Assembly: GCA_013822345.1 (NCBI GenBank)
Contig: PNKH01000016.1
Span: 1-64,000 of the forward strand
Length of the DNA stretch: 64,000 bases
Source of the DNA: Isosphaera sp.
Lineage (GTDB): Bacteria; Planctomycetota; Planctomycetia; Gemmatales; Gemmataceae
Reading direction: 5' to 3'
In this document: positions 8,825-16,686 of the stretch, in pieces
Numbering within the stretch: the first letter of the stretch is position 1
Layout: each line of letters begins with the position of its first letter
Notes under the pieces: model-generated
What the model saw: the letters and a program-made list of their open reading frames with translations, nothing else
Database searches by the model: none
What the model was told of the DNA's origin: nothing
Program-made: the position numbers and the translations under genes

Positions 8825-8846
8825 GCCGGGACGGCCGCGGTCCAGG
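8825..8846. repeat. Solo arm of the CTGGACCGCGGCCG repeat family
   Basis: GCCGGGACGGCCGCGGTCCAG matches one arm of the paired repeats at 13078, 29384 and 35344, but no complementary arm is nearby. It lies just downstream of the stop codon of the 8850 gene. A remnant or half-element is inferred. Confidence 0.65.
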
Positions 8847-8849
8847 ACG

Positions 8850-9593
8850 TCAGGGGCGGGCGCCGGCCGACACCGGCACGACGGTCCCCGGGGCGACGGG
8901 CGCGGCGGCCGGGGCGGCGATGGCCGGGGTCGTCCCGCCGGGCCGGTCGAACAGGAACGCCCAGTCCGGGTCGGGGCCCGGTTCGAGTTCGGGCCGACCG
9001 GGGGTGGCGTGCGGGTAGGTCCAGAACTCCGGCCCCTGCGGCGGCGGGGCGGCGGTGTTCGCCGCCACCTCGTTCAACAGCCCGGCCACCGCGGCGACCG
9101 TCTCGGCCGCCGCCGCCGGGCCGCACAGCGCGAGCGTCCGGACGCCGGCCGGCGGGTCGACCGGCTTCCCGTCCCCGACCCGGACGAACCCGGCGACCGG
9201 CAGCCCGTCCGCGACCGCCCCGGCGGCGAGTTTGGCCGCCGCCGGCCCGCCGCCGCCGACCCCGACCAGGACGAACACCGCGTTCGGGTTGTCGGCCCGG
9301 ACCCGCCGCATCTCCTTGGCCATCCACCCGGCGTGGACCGCCTGGCCGGTGCCGACCTTCTCGAACCCGTGCCCGTTCAACCCGTCCCGGAACGCCCCGA
9401 GCGCCAGCAGGCCGGCCGGGTCGAGGCCGCCGACGGCGAACACGTACACCTGGTTCCGCTGGCAACACGGCACCTCGCAGTCCGGCCCGACCTCCCGGGC
9501 CGCCCGGTGCCCGTGGTTCCCGCAGCACACGCAGCCCGGCCCGGCGAGGGCGGCCGCCGCCACCGCCGCGAACAGCCCGTAGCGCCCGGTCAT
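8850..9593 (-). CDS. Putative lipoprotein of unknown function
   Basis: A 247-residue protein with a signal peptide and candidate lipobox near residues 18-23 (LAGPGCVCC; Cys rich). The mature part contains AVFVLVGVGGGGPAAAKLA (about 107-125), an alpha/beta Rossmann-like glycine-rich turn where an alpha/beta hydrolase would have GxSxG. No catalytic Ser is present, so hydrolase activity is not claimed. The C-terminus is Pro/Ala-rich low complexity. No family is recognised with certainty. Confidence 0.7.
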   Translation of the reverse strand: MTGRYGLFAAVAAAALAGPGCVCCGNHGHRAAREVGPDCEVPCCQRNQVYVFAVGGLDPAGLLALGAFRDGLNGHGFEKVGTGQAVHAGWMAKEMRRVRADNPNAVFVLVGVGGGGPAAAKLAAGAVADGLPVAGFVRVGDGKPVDPPAGVRTLALCGPAAAAETVAAVAGLLNEVAANTAAPPPQGPEFWTYPHATPGRPELEPGPDPDWAFLFDRPGGTTPAIAAPAAAPVAPGTVVPVSAGARP

Positions 9594-9620
9594 CGCCCGC
9601 CCCCCGCGTCCCGCCGGATC

Positions 9621-9646
9621 GTCCTGTCGCGTCAGATCGACAGGAC
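9621..9646. repeat. Small hairpin upstream of the 8850-9593 lipoprotein gene
   Basis: GTCCTGTCG and CGACAGGAC are perfect 9-bp complements with an 8-base loop. It lies in the presumed 5' untranslated region, 27 bases before the start codon. Confidence 0.55.
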
Positions 9647-9755
9647 CCGCGGGACCGCGCCAACCGTTACAGGTTGACGGGGCGGGAAGGGGTTGAAGTG
9701 GCGGGGCCGGTTCCGGTCGCGGAAGCGGGGGAAGATGGGGAAGGGGTCGCCCGAC

Positions 9756-9804
9756 CCGGAAGCGTGAGCGACGGCCGGGCCAGACCCGTCACTCACGCTT
9801 CCGG
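9756..9804. repeat. Inverted repeat (GGAAGCGTGAGCGACGG family)
   Basis: Left CCGGAAGCGTGAGCGACGG pairs with right CCCGTCACTCACGCTTCCGG, with slight mismatches. The same core (GGAGCGTGAGCGACCGG) forms the repeat at 56448-56510. It lies 3' of the oxidoreductase gene on the minus strand. Confidence 0.85.
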
Positions 9805-9818
9805 CTCGGACCGGCCTG

Positions 9819-10844
9819 TCACGCCACGGCGACCGGCTTGCCGGCCCTCACCGACTCGCACTCGCGGTGGCACAGGACCAGGGCGTCGCGGGCCAGGCGG
9901 CCGGACAGCAGGTCCGGTTCCGTGCCGCTCGCGACGCCGTCGGCGGCGGCTTGCAGCTCGTCGGCGAACGCGCTGAGCGGGTCGCCGCCGCCGGGCAGCT
10001 CCGGGTGCGACGCCTTCCCGTCGGCGGTGAGGAGGGTGAGCGGGACGCCGCCCGAGTCGTAGACCAGGGTCGCCTGCTCCAGGAAGATCTCGAACCCGTG
10101 GGCGAACGGCCGGCCGGGCATGGTCAGCGCCCCGCTGGAGCACGTCACCGCCGGCCCGCCGGGGCCGTACAGGTACGACGTGGTCAGGTGGGTGACCGCG
10201 TCCTTCTCGACGGTGCCGACGGCGAACACCTCCTTCGGCACCCCGCACACCAGCCCGATGAAGTGGGTGTCGTGGATGTGCAGGTCGACGGCCGGGCCGC
10301 CGGTCTTGGCCGCGTCGCCCATGTCTGCGGACCAGTCCGGCCGGGCGATCACCCGCCGGAAGTGGGCGGCGAGGACCCTGCCGTGCCGCCCGCCGCGGAC
10401 CGCCTCGGCGGCGTACCGGAACTCCGGGAAGAACGGCAGGACGTGGGCGACCATGAGCAGCCTGCCGGCCGCCTTCGCGGCCGACACCATCGCGTCGGCG
10501 TCGGCCGGGGTGAGGGCGATGGCCTTCTCGACCAGGACGTGCTTGCCGGCCTCCAGCGCCCGAACGGCGAGCGCGGCGTGCTGGTCGGTGACGGTGCAGA
10601 TGTCGACCAGGTCGACATCCGGGTCGGCGAGCAGGTCGGCGAAGTCGGCGTAGGCCTTCACCCCGGTGAGGTCGACGCGGCCGGGCTCGGGGCCGAAGTT
10701 CCCGCGGGTGTTCGTCCAGTCGCCGGCGCGCTTGGCCGGGTCCCGGCTGCACACCGCCGTCACCTTCCCCCCGGTCAGCCGCCGGGCGGCGAGGAAGTGG
10801 ATCCGGCCCATGAACCCGACCCCGACGATCCCGATCCGGACCAT
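9819..10844 (-). CDS. Gfo/Idh/MocA-family NAD(P)-dependent oxidoreductase
   Basis: A 341-residue oxidoreductase. The N-terminal Rossmann fold has GIVGVGFMGRIH (residues 5-16), and the family EK(P) motif appears as LVEKAIAL (E106-K107), placing the catalytic Lys. The C-terminal alpha/beta domain includes GGPAVDLHIHDTHF, which carries the conserved His of the substrate site. Substrates in this family are sugars or inositols; no specific assignment is possible. ATG at 10844 is chosen because MVRIGIVG places the nucleotide motif at the usual distance; the longer upstream reading frame overlaps the neighbouring gene. Confidence 0.88.
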   Translation of the reverse strand: MVRIGIVGVGFMGRIHFLAARRLTGGKVTAVCSRDPAKRAGDWTNTRGNFGPEPGRVDLTGVKAYADFADLLADPDVDLVDICTVTDQHAALAVRALEAGKHVLVEKAIALTPADADAMVSAAKAAGRLLMVAHVLPFFPEFRYAAEAVRGGRHGRVLAAHFRRVIARPDWSADMGDAAKTGGPAVDLHIHDTHFIGLVCGVPKEVFAVGTVEKDAVTHLTTSYLYGPGGPAVTCSSGALTMPGRPFAHGFEIFLEQATLVYDSGGVPLTLLTADGKASHPELPGGGDPLSAFADELQAAADGVASGTEPDLLSGRLARDALVLCHRECESVRAGKPVAVA

Positions 10845-10870
10845 GGCACTGCTCTCCACGGTTCGAGACG

Positions 10871-11155
10871 CTAGCGGCCCGCCGCCGGCCACCGGCCGTT
10901 CCGGTCGACCCAGCGGACGGAGAACCAGTACAGCAGCGCCGCCGGGACGAACAGCACCCCGGCGGCGAGGAACATCCACGCGCTGACCTTGAACACCGGC
11001 GACTCCGCCAGCAGCCAGAGCCCGATGCCGAGGCACACCGGGCAGAAGATCAGGCTCATCCAGAAGTAACTCATCACCCGGCTGCGGGTCCGGCTCCCGA
11101 ACAGGCTCACCCGCACCCACCACGGGTAGTCGCCCCGGTCGTCCGTCTGCCCCAT
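10871..11155 (-). CDS. Small membrane protein of unknown function
   Basis: A 94-residue protein with two predicted transmembrane helices (about 29-50, MSYFWMSLIFCPVCLGIGLWLL, and 58-80) separated by a short loop. The N-terminus MGQTDDRGDYPWWVR is polar. The family is not recognised. It sits between rpe and the oxidoreductase on the same strand with gaps of 14 and 26 bases, consistent with one operon rpe-this gene-oxidoreductase. Confidence 0.7.
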   Translation of the reverse strand: MGQTDDRGDYPWWVRVSLFGSRTRSRVMSYFWMSLIFCPVCLGIGLWLLAESPVFKVSAWMFLAAGVLFVPAALLYWFSVRWVDRNGRWPAAGR

Positions 11156-11169
11156 CGCTCGCCCCCCGG

Positions 11170-11838
11170 TCAGCCGGCCTTCGCGGCCGCGGCCAGCCGC
11201 CCCAGCTCCTTCACCGCCGCCGCCGGCCCGGCCTTCGCCCCGAACACCGCGCTCCCGGCCACGAACACCGTCGCCCCGGCCCCGGCCGCGAGCGGGATGG
11301 TGGCCGCGTCGATCCCCCCGTCCACCTCGATCTCGCAGGCCGGGTTGTGCCGGTCGACCAGGTCCCGCAGCTCCCGCACCCGGGCGGTGCTCTCCGGGAT
11401 GTAAGCCTGCCCACCGAACCCCGGGAACACCGTCATGCACAGCGCCAGGTCGATGTCCCGCAGGAACGGCTCGACCCGGGCCACCGGCAGGTCCGGGTTG
11501 AACGCCAGCCCGACCTTCTTCCCCAGCCCGCGGCGGATGTGGTCGAGGATCGGCCGCGGGTCCGGGTGGACCTCCAGGTGGACGATCAGGGTGTCCGCCC
11601 CGGCCGCCACAAACCCGTCCAGGAACCGCCCCGGGTCCTCGACCATCAGGTGGACCTCCAGCGGCAGCCGGGTGGTGGGCCGCAGCCCTTTCACCACCAC
11701 CGAACCCATGCTCAGGTTCGGGACGAAGTGCCCGTCCATCACGTCGACGTGGACCCGGTCGGCCCCGGCCGCCTCCACCTCCCGGACCTGGTCCCCGAGG
11801 CGCGAGAAGTCGGCGGACAGGATGGACGGCGCGATCAT
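11170..11838 (-). CDS. rpe: Ribulose-phosphate 3-epimerase Rpe
   Basis: A 222-residue TIM barrel that interconverts ribulose 5-phosphate and xylulose 5-phosphate in the pentose phosphate pathway. All family signatures are visible: IAPSILSADFSRLG (residues 2-15), RVHVDVMDGHFVPNLS (28-43, metal-binding His and Asp), LEVHLMV (60-66), MTVFPGFGGQAYIP (135-148) and EIEVDGGID (169-177). The length is typical. Its ATG lies just before the heptad repeat at 11846-11954 that separates it from the exporter genes. Confidence 0.96.
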   Translation of the reverse strand: MIAPSILSADFSRLGDQVREVEAAGADRVHVDVMDGHFVPNLSMGSVVVKGLRPTTRLPLEVHLMVEDPGRFLDGFVAAGADTLIVHLEVHPDPRPILDHIRRGLGKKVGLAFNPDLPVARVEPFLRDIDLALCMTVFPGFGGQAYIPESTARVRELRDLVDRHNPACEIEVDGGIDAATIPLAAGAGATVFVAGSAVFGAKAGPAAAVKELGRLAAAAKAG

Positions 11839-11845
11839 GGCTTCG

Positions 11846-11954
11846 GGTTCCAGGTTCCAAGTTCCAGGTTCCAAGTTGAAGACAGTTTCCGGCCTGCCGG
11901 CCGTCCCGCCAAGTGCGGGGCCGGAAACTTGGAACCTGGAACTTGGAACCTGGA
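11846..11954. repeat. Heptad-arm inverted repeat (GGTTCCA)
   Basis: The left arm is four tandem 7-mers (GGTTCCA, GGTTCCA, AGTTCCA, GGTTCCA, then AGTTGAA). The right arm (11923-11954) is their complement in the same 7-base period (TGGAACC/TGGAACT). An inner pair, GTTTCCGG/CCGGAAAC, extends the stem. It fills the gap from the rpe start region to the stop codon of the adaptor gene. Confidence 0.95.
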
Positions 11955-13046
11955 CTACTCCGACGCCGACAGCGACACGTCGAGCTGCTGCCCGACGTAC
12001 GGGCGGGCGGCCAGGTCGTCGATCTTGTAGATCACCTGCAGCACCCGGGTGTCCACCCGCTCGGTGTTCCCGCCGGTCAGCGACTTCTTCGGGATCACGT
12101 ACGGCTCGACCCGGACGAACGAGATCGGGTACGTCTTGCCGGGCGCCCCCCGCGGGGCCGCGACGCCCTTCATCCCCACCCGGAACCGGCCGATGTCGTT
12201 CTCGTCGATGTCCACCCGGACGTGGAGCCGGCCGACCGTCCCGAGGACCAAGAGCGGGGTGCCCGGGGCCGCCCCGACGTACTCCCCCGGCCGGACGTTC
12301 ACCTGCAGCACCTGGAACCGCACCAGGTCCTCGTCCGGGATCGCCGGCCGGGCCAGGCTCACGTCCGGCTTCGGGACCCGCGGGGCGAGCACCTTCAGCC
12401 GCTCCAGCTCCGTCTCGGTCGCCCGTACCTGCGCCTTGGCCTGCGCGACCGCGGCGGCCGCGATGTCCTTCTCCGGCTGCCACGCCCCGGCCCTGGCCAG
12501 GGACAACTCGGCTTCCGCCTTCTCGACCTGCGCCTTCGCCACCTCGGCCGCCGCCTTCCGGTTGTTCACCTCCTCGGCCGAGATCGCCGGGGTGGTCCGC
12601 ACCCGGGCGTACATCGCCTCCCTGTCCTCCAGGTTGGCCCTCGCCTCCGCCACCCGGGCGAGGAGCGGCGGCACCTCCTCCGGCCGCGGCTGCTGCTTCA
12701 GCTTCGCCGCCTGCGCCTCGGCGCTCCGCAGCGCCGCCTTCCGGGCGAGAAGCTCGGCCCGCAGCTGCCGGTCGTCCAGCTCGAACAGCGGGTCCCCGGC
12801 CTTCAGCTCCTGGTGCACCCGGACGTGCACCGCGTTCACCACCCCCGGCAGGTGGGTGCCGACGGCGATGTTCTCCGTCTCCGGCTCGACGATCCCGGCC
12901 CCCGACACCTGCCGGCCGAACGGCGACTTCCCCGGGTCGACCGGCGGGCTGGCCGGCGGCGGCTTCTGCTCCGACTTCACCATCTGGACGACGGCGAACG
13001 AGAACGACGCCACCGCCACCGCCGGCAACAGGTATCGTGTCAGCAC
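11955..13046 (-). CDS. HlyD/DevB-type membrane fusion protein of an ABC exporter
   Basis: A 363-residue periplasmic adaptor. One N-terminal transmembrane helix (about 4-20), a biotinyl-lipoyl-like half motif (AVGTHLPGVVNAVHVRVHQELKAGDPLFELDD), a long coiled-coil hairpin rich in Ala/Lys/Glu (about 95-200), then the second lipoyl half and a beta-barrel with VNVRPGEYVGAAPGTPLLVLG. The arrangement is that of DevB/HlyD adaptors joining an inner-membrane ABC transporter to a TolC channel. GTG at 13046 is preferred; the longer ATG start (13115) would translate the neighbouring inverted repeat. Partners are the ATPase at 13152 and the permease at 15328. Confidence 0.88.
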   Translation of the reverse strand: MLTRYLLPAVAVASFSFAVVQMVKSEQKPPPASPPVDPGKSPFGRQVSGAGIVEPETENIAVGTHLPGVVNAVHVRVHQELKAGDPLFELDDRQLRAELLARKAALRSAEAQAAKLKQQPRPEEVPPLLARVAEARANLEDREAMYARVRTTPAISAEEVNNRKAAAEVAKAQVEKAEAELSLARAGAWQPEKDIAAAAVAQAKAQVRATETELERLKVLAPRVPKPDVSLARPAIPDEDLVRFQVLQVNVRPGEYVGAAPGTPLLVLGTVGRLHVRVDIDENDIGRFRVGMKGVAAPRGAPGKTYPISFVRVEPYVIPKKSLTGGNTERVDTRVLQVIYKIDDLAARPYVGQQLDVSLSASE

Positions 13047-13077
13047 GGGCAACCCCCCTTGAACGGCCGGCCACCCC

Positions 13078-13142
13078 TGGACCGCGGCCGTCTCGGCCGC
13101 TGCTTCGCGCTCCAAAGCAGCGGCCGAGACGGCCGCGGTCCA
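13078..13142. repeat. Inverted repeat (TGGACCGCGGCCGTCTCGG family)
   Basis: Left TGGACCGCGGCCGTCTCGGC continues to CGCTGCTT. The right arm AAAGCAGCGG...CCGCGGTCCA is the exact complement over about 28 bases, with a loop of about 8. It lies between the ATPase stop and the adaptor start. Paired relatives are at 29384 and 35344, a diverged one at 59577 and a solo arm at 8825. Confidence 0.93.
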
Positions 13143-13151
13143 AGGAACGCC

Positions 13152-13907
13152 CTAAACGGCCGCGGATTTCCTCTCGACGCCCTCGATCTTGCCGTCCGCC
13201 ATCCGCACGATCCGGTCGCCGAAGTCGTACACCCGGCTGTCGTGCGTCACGACGACGACCGCCCGGTCCGGCTGCACCGCGACCTGGCGGATCAGCCCCA
13301 TCACCGTCCGCCCGCTGGCCGCGTCCAGGGCCGCGGTCGGCTCGTCGCACACCAGCAGCCGCGGCCCGTGGACCAGGGCCCGGGCGATCGCCACCCGCTG
13401 CTGCTGCCCGCCGGACAACTGCGTCGGGTACTTCTTCAGGTGCGGCTCCATCCCGACCGCGACGAGCAGCTCGGTCGCCCTCGCGACCGCCCGCGGCCGC
13501 GGGACGCCGGCGATCAGGAGCGGGACGCAGGCGTTCTCGACCGCCGTCAGGGCCGGGAGCAGGTTGTACTGCTGGAACACGAACCCGATGTTCTCGCCGC
13601 GGAACCGGACCTTCCGCCCGCCGCCCATCCGGGAGAGGTTCTCGCCCAGCACCTCGACCTCCCCGCGGGTCGCGTCGAGCAGCCCGGCGACGACCGAGAT
13701 GAGGGTCGTCTTCCCGCACCCGGACGGGCCGACGAGCAGCACCAGTTCCCCGTACGGGAGGTCGAGCGACACGTCCGCCAGGGCGACCGTCCTGGTCGCG
13801 TCCGTGCCGAACACCTTGCTCACCCCGGCCAGCCGGACCGCCGCCCCCGACCCGGAACCCGGGCGGGAGGGGAGTGTCACGGCACCCGCGTTGCTCGCCG
13901 ATATCAT
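13152..13907 (-). CDS. ABC exporter ATPase (DevA/LolD/MacB type)
   Basis: A 251-residue ATP-binding subunit. Walker A GPSGCGKTT (60-68), Q-loop VFQQYNLLP (110-118), signature LSGGQQQR (164-171), Walker B LLVCDEPTAALD (184-195) and the switch His in VVTHDSR are all intact. The sequence type is that of the DevA/LolD/MacB exporters working with FtsX-like permeases. The adaptor gene lies downstream on the same strand, and the permease lies upstream beyond the opposite-strand CapA-like gene. Confidence 0.93.
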   Translation of the reverse strand: MISASNAGAVTLPSRPGSGSGAAVRLAGVSKVFGTDATRTVALADVSLDLPYGELVLLVGPSGCGKTTLISVVAGLLDATRGEVEVLGENLSRMGGGRKVRFRGENIGFVFQQYNLLPALTAVENACVPLLIAGVPRPRAVARATELLVAVGMEPHLKKYPTQLSGGQQQRVAIARALVHGPRLLVCDEPTAALDAASGRTVMGLIRQVAVQPDRAVVVVTHDSRVYDFGDRIVRMADGKIEGVERKSAAV

Positions 13908-13939
13908 GGAGTGGCCCCCGGCCCCCTGGTCCCGCCGCC

Positions 13940-15244
13940 ATGTCCGACCGCTTCCCGCACCGGTTCACCCCCGAGTCCGGCCTCCGAAGGTGGGAGCGGC
14001 TGCGGGTCGAGGACCTGCCGTTTCGCGACGCGGTCCTGAACACGTTCTCGTACTTCCGCAAGGCCGTCTACAAGAAGCGGTCGGCCCCGGCGGAGGCGGT
14101 CCGGCACTTCGACGCCCAGCGGCAACTCCTCCGCCGCCTCCGCGACCAACCCGCCCCCGACAGAACCGCCCGCCTCGCCCTGGTCGGCGACATCATGTGG
14201 ATCCGCGACGGGTGGGACGACTTCCTCGACCCGAACCTGCTCGCCCACCTGAACGCCCACGACGCCGTCCTCGGCAACCTCGAGTCGGTCATCTCCCCGC
14301 GGTTCAAGGTGCCGAAGTTCTTCCCCGACTACCTGACGTTCAACTCGCACCCGAACCTGGTCCGGGCGTTCCGCCGGCCGGACGGCCGGAGCACCTTCAC
14401 GGCCCTGTCGACCGCGAACAACCACGCCCTCGACCGCGGGGAACCCGGCGCCCGGGACACCCTCGCCCTGCTGGACGAACTCGGCATCCCGCACTCCGGC
14501 GTCCGGTTCGACCCGGCCGCCAGGCCCTACGCGGTGTTCGAGGCCGGCGGCTTGCGGTGGGGGTTCTACGCCGCCGCGTGGGGCCTGAACTCGTTCGTCT
14601 CCGCGAACCCGAACGTCCACCTGAACGCCCTGCCGGCGGGGGTGTTCGCCCCGGGGACGAAGATCGACCTCCCGGACCTCCGCCGGGCGCTCGCGGGTAT
14701 GACCGCCGACGGGTGCGACCTGCGGGTCGTCGCCCTCCACTGGGGGTACGAGTTCGAGTACTACCCGGACCCCGGGGTGATGCGGGTCGGGCACGAGGTC
14801 GTCCGGCTCGGGGCCGACGTCGTGCTCGGTACCCACCCGCACGTCCCGCAGCCGTGCGAGGTGCTGTGCCTCAACGGTTACGAACAGCGCCTGCCCGAAC
14901 CGGCCCGGCCGCTCGCGGCGGACGCCACCCTCGACGCCGACGGCCCGCCGCGCAAGGCGCTGATCGCGTACTCGCTCGGGAACTTCGCCACCACGATGTT
15001 CACCTTCGCCTGCAGGGTCGGCTGGGTGCTCGGGCTGCGGGTGTTCCGCGACCCGGCGACCGGCCGGGCCGACTGGGCCCCCGGCGACTCCGCGTTCGTG
15101 GTCAACGTCCCACGGTTCGGCCGCCCGCGCCGCCGCCGGCTGATGCTCCTGGACGACTACCGGCGGCTGTCGCGCGACCACGGCGGCGTCCCCGCGAAAC
15201 AAGAAGCGTACCTCGCGTTCCTCGACCGTCACCTGCACGGCTGA
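13940..15244 (+). CDS. CapA-family (poly-gamma-glutamate synthesis-like) metallophosphoesterase
   Basis: A 434-residue CapA/PgsA-type protein. Metal-binding motifs occur in family order: LVGDIMW (82-88), GNLESVIS (112-119), STANNHALDRG (157-167), VVALHWGYEFEY and LGTHPHVPQP. CapA proteins are linked to capsule or polyglutamate assembly; the actual reaction is uncertain. No clear signal peptide is present. It lies on the plus strand between ATPase and permease genes of the minus-strand exporter, convergent with the permease. Its TGA stop is the first base group of the 15242-15330 palindrome. Confidence 0.85.
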   Translation: MSDRFPHRFTPESGLRRWERLRVEDLPFRDAVLNTFSYFRKAVYKKRSAPAEAVRHFDAQRQLLRRLRDQPAPDRTARLALVGDIMWIRDGWDDFLDPNLLAHLNAHDAVLGNLESVISPRFKVPKFFPDYLTFNSHPNLVRAFRRPDGRSTFTALSTANNHALDRGEPGARDTLALLDELGIPHSGVRFDPAARPYAVFEAGGLRWGFYAAAWGLNSFVSANPNVHLNALPAGVFAPGTKIDLPDLRRALAGMTADGCDLRVVALHWGYEFEYYPDPGVMRVGHEVVRLGADVVLGTHPHVPQPCEVLCLNGYEQRLPEPARPLAADATLDADGPPRKALIAYSLGNFATTMFTFACRVGWVLGLRVFRDPATGRADWAPGDSAFVVNVPRFGRPRRRRLMLLDDYRRLSRDHGGVPAKQEAYLAFLDRHLHG

Positions 15245-15330
15245 CCCGGGCGAACCGCGACCGTCAGGGAGCGGGTGTCGGTGACCTTGAGGGACACCCG
15301 CTCCCTGACGGTCGCGGTTCGCCCGGGTCA
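15242..15330. repeat. Stop-to-stop inverted repeat (GCGAACCGCGACCGTC family)
   Basis: The palindrome starts with the TGA stop of the CapA-like gene and ends with the TCA (stop) of the convergent permease gene. The arms are TGACCCGGGCGAACCGCGAC and its complement, extending about 30 bases inward (GTCAGGGAGCGGGTGTC) around a short loop. Sister copies are at 20305-20380 and 61737-61812. Confidence 0.95.
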
Positions 15331-16485
15331 CCGGAACACCACCCCGGCCTCCAGGAACAGCACCCGCCGCAGGCTCACCGCCGCGGACACGGCGATGATC
15401 ACCGCCACCGCCGCCCCGGTGATCGCCAGGATCTGCCACGGGAAGTAGAACGCCGGCGGGGCGTTCGTCACCACCCGCTCGAACACGAACCCGAACAGCG
15501 CCGCCCCGCCGATCCCCAGCCCGTACCCGATCACCCCGACCACCAGGCCCTGGAGCAGCACCATCCGGGTCAGCCGGAGGTTGCTCACCCCCATCGCCTT
15601 CAGGGCCCCGAACTGCTTCAGGTTCTCGACCGTGAAGAGGTAGAACGTCTGCCCGGCGATCGCGCACCCGACGAAGAACCCGAGCGCCACCGTGATCCCG
15701 AAGTTGATCGGGATGCCGGTCCGCTTCAGGTAGTACCCGATGGTGGTCCAGAAGAACTGCTCGTCGGTCAGCGCCTGGAGGTCCGGATTCTGCTCCCCGA
15801 TCCGCCGGCACAACTCCGCCGGCGACACCCCGTCGTCCGCCTTCGCCAGCACGAAGGTGAGCGTCTTCCGCTCCTGCGGGACGTACCTCACCGCCTGGGT
15901 GTAGGTGCAGTACAGGATCGGGAACGTCTGGAACGTCGGGTTGCACTTCGCCAGCCCCACCACCACCGCCCGCTTGTCGTTCATCTCGATCGTCTTGCCC
16001 GGCGCGAACGGCTCGTCCCCGTGCAGGTACCGCCACCCGAACTCGTCCATGATGACCGCGTCCGGCTGCCGCAGGTCCTCCAGCTTGCCGTGGAGCAACT
16101 TCCCCTGCTCGACCGCCGGGGCGCCGGTGAGCGTCGCGTCGTCCACCCCGATCAGGATCACCTGCTGGAAGTTGCCGTCCTGGAGGCGGGCCCGGGCCAG
16201 CCCCTTGTACAGCCGGACCGCCCACCGCACCCCGTCCACCCCGCGGACCCGGTACAGGACGTTCTCGCTCATCGGCTTGGTGTCGTCGATGAACTGGACG
16301 TTCCGGTCCATCACCCACAGGTCGCCGCCCTGGATGTCCCGGATCTGGCTGGTGGTGTTCCGCATCAGCCCGCAGAAGATCGCGCTCTGCTGGGCCATCA
16401 GCAGGGCGGCGAAGCTGACCCCGAACACGATCCCGAGGTACTTCGACGTGTCCCCGGTCAGCATCTTCAGGGCGACCCAGTTCAT
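15328..16485 (-). CDS. FtsX-like permease of ABC exporter (DevC type)
   Basis: A 385-residue inner-membrane subunit. One N-terminal transmembrane helix (about 16-36), a large periplasmic domain (about 45-265) and three C-terminal helices (about 273-298, 318-345, 355-378) give the FtsX/MacB-type topology. The C-terminal part carries FGALKAMGVSNLRL, the conserved coupling segment of the FtsX fold. The sequence is closest in style to DevC of cyanobacterial glycolipid exporters. It is downstream of the TetR gene on the same strand, so regulator and transporter are probably linked. Confidence 0.88.
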   Translation of the reverse strand: MNWVALKMLTGDTSKYLGIVFGVSFAALLMAQQSAIFCGLMRNTTSQIRDIQGGDLWVMDRNVQFIDDTKPMSENVLYRVRGVDGVRWAVRLYKGLARARLQDGNFQQVILIGVDDATLTGAPAVEQGKLLHGKLEDLRQPDAVIMDEFGWRYLHGDEPFAPGKTIEMNDKRAVVVGLAKCNPTFQTFPILYCTYTQAVRYVPQERKTLTFVLAKADDGVSPAELCRRIGEQNPDLQALTDEQFFWTTIGYYLKRTGIPINFGITVALGFFVGCAIAGQTFYLFTVENLKQFGALKAMGVSNLRLTRMVLLQGLVVGVIGYGLGIGGAALFGFVFERVVTNAPPAFYFPWQILAITGAAVAVIIAVSAAVSLRRVLFLEAGVVFR

Positions 16486-16494
16486 GACGGCCTC

Positions 16495-16686
16495 GGGTCT
16501 TCACCCCGAAGGGGTGGGACAGCGTAGCCCGGGGCAACTCCCCGGGGCGGCGACACCAACCACCATCCAGCCTGAAGGGCTGGGACAACGCCGTGTCGCA
16601 CCCCTTCAGGGTGCATGAACCACGACCACGCATACCCGGGGCGTTGCCCCGGGCTACGCTGTCCCACCCCTTCGGGGTGAAGACCC
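16495..16686. repeat. Long inverted repeat (CCCCTTCGGGG family) between tetR and permease genes
   Basis: The left arm starts GGGTCTTCACCCCGAAGGGG and continues through GCGTAGCCCGGGGCAAC. The right arm is the complement, ending 16686, so the arms are about 43 bases. Inner hairpins such as CCTGAAGGGCTGGGACAACG / CACCCCTTCAGGG are nested. The right arm encodes the last residues and stop codon of the TetR gene. Confidence 0.92.

Noticed and set aside
13189-16527. Very long plus-strand open frame opposite the ATPase and permease genes
   Set aside because: A shadow frame caused by high GC; it is Arg/Pro-rich low complexity, while the real genes have intact family motifs on the other frames.
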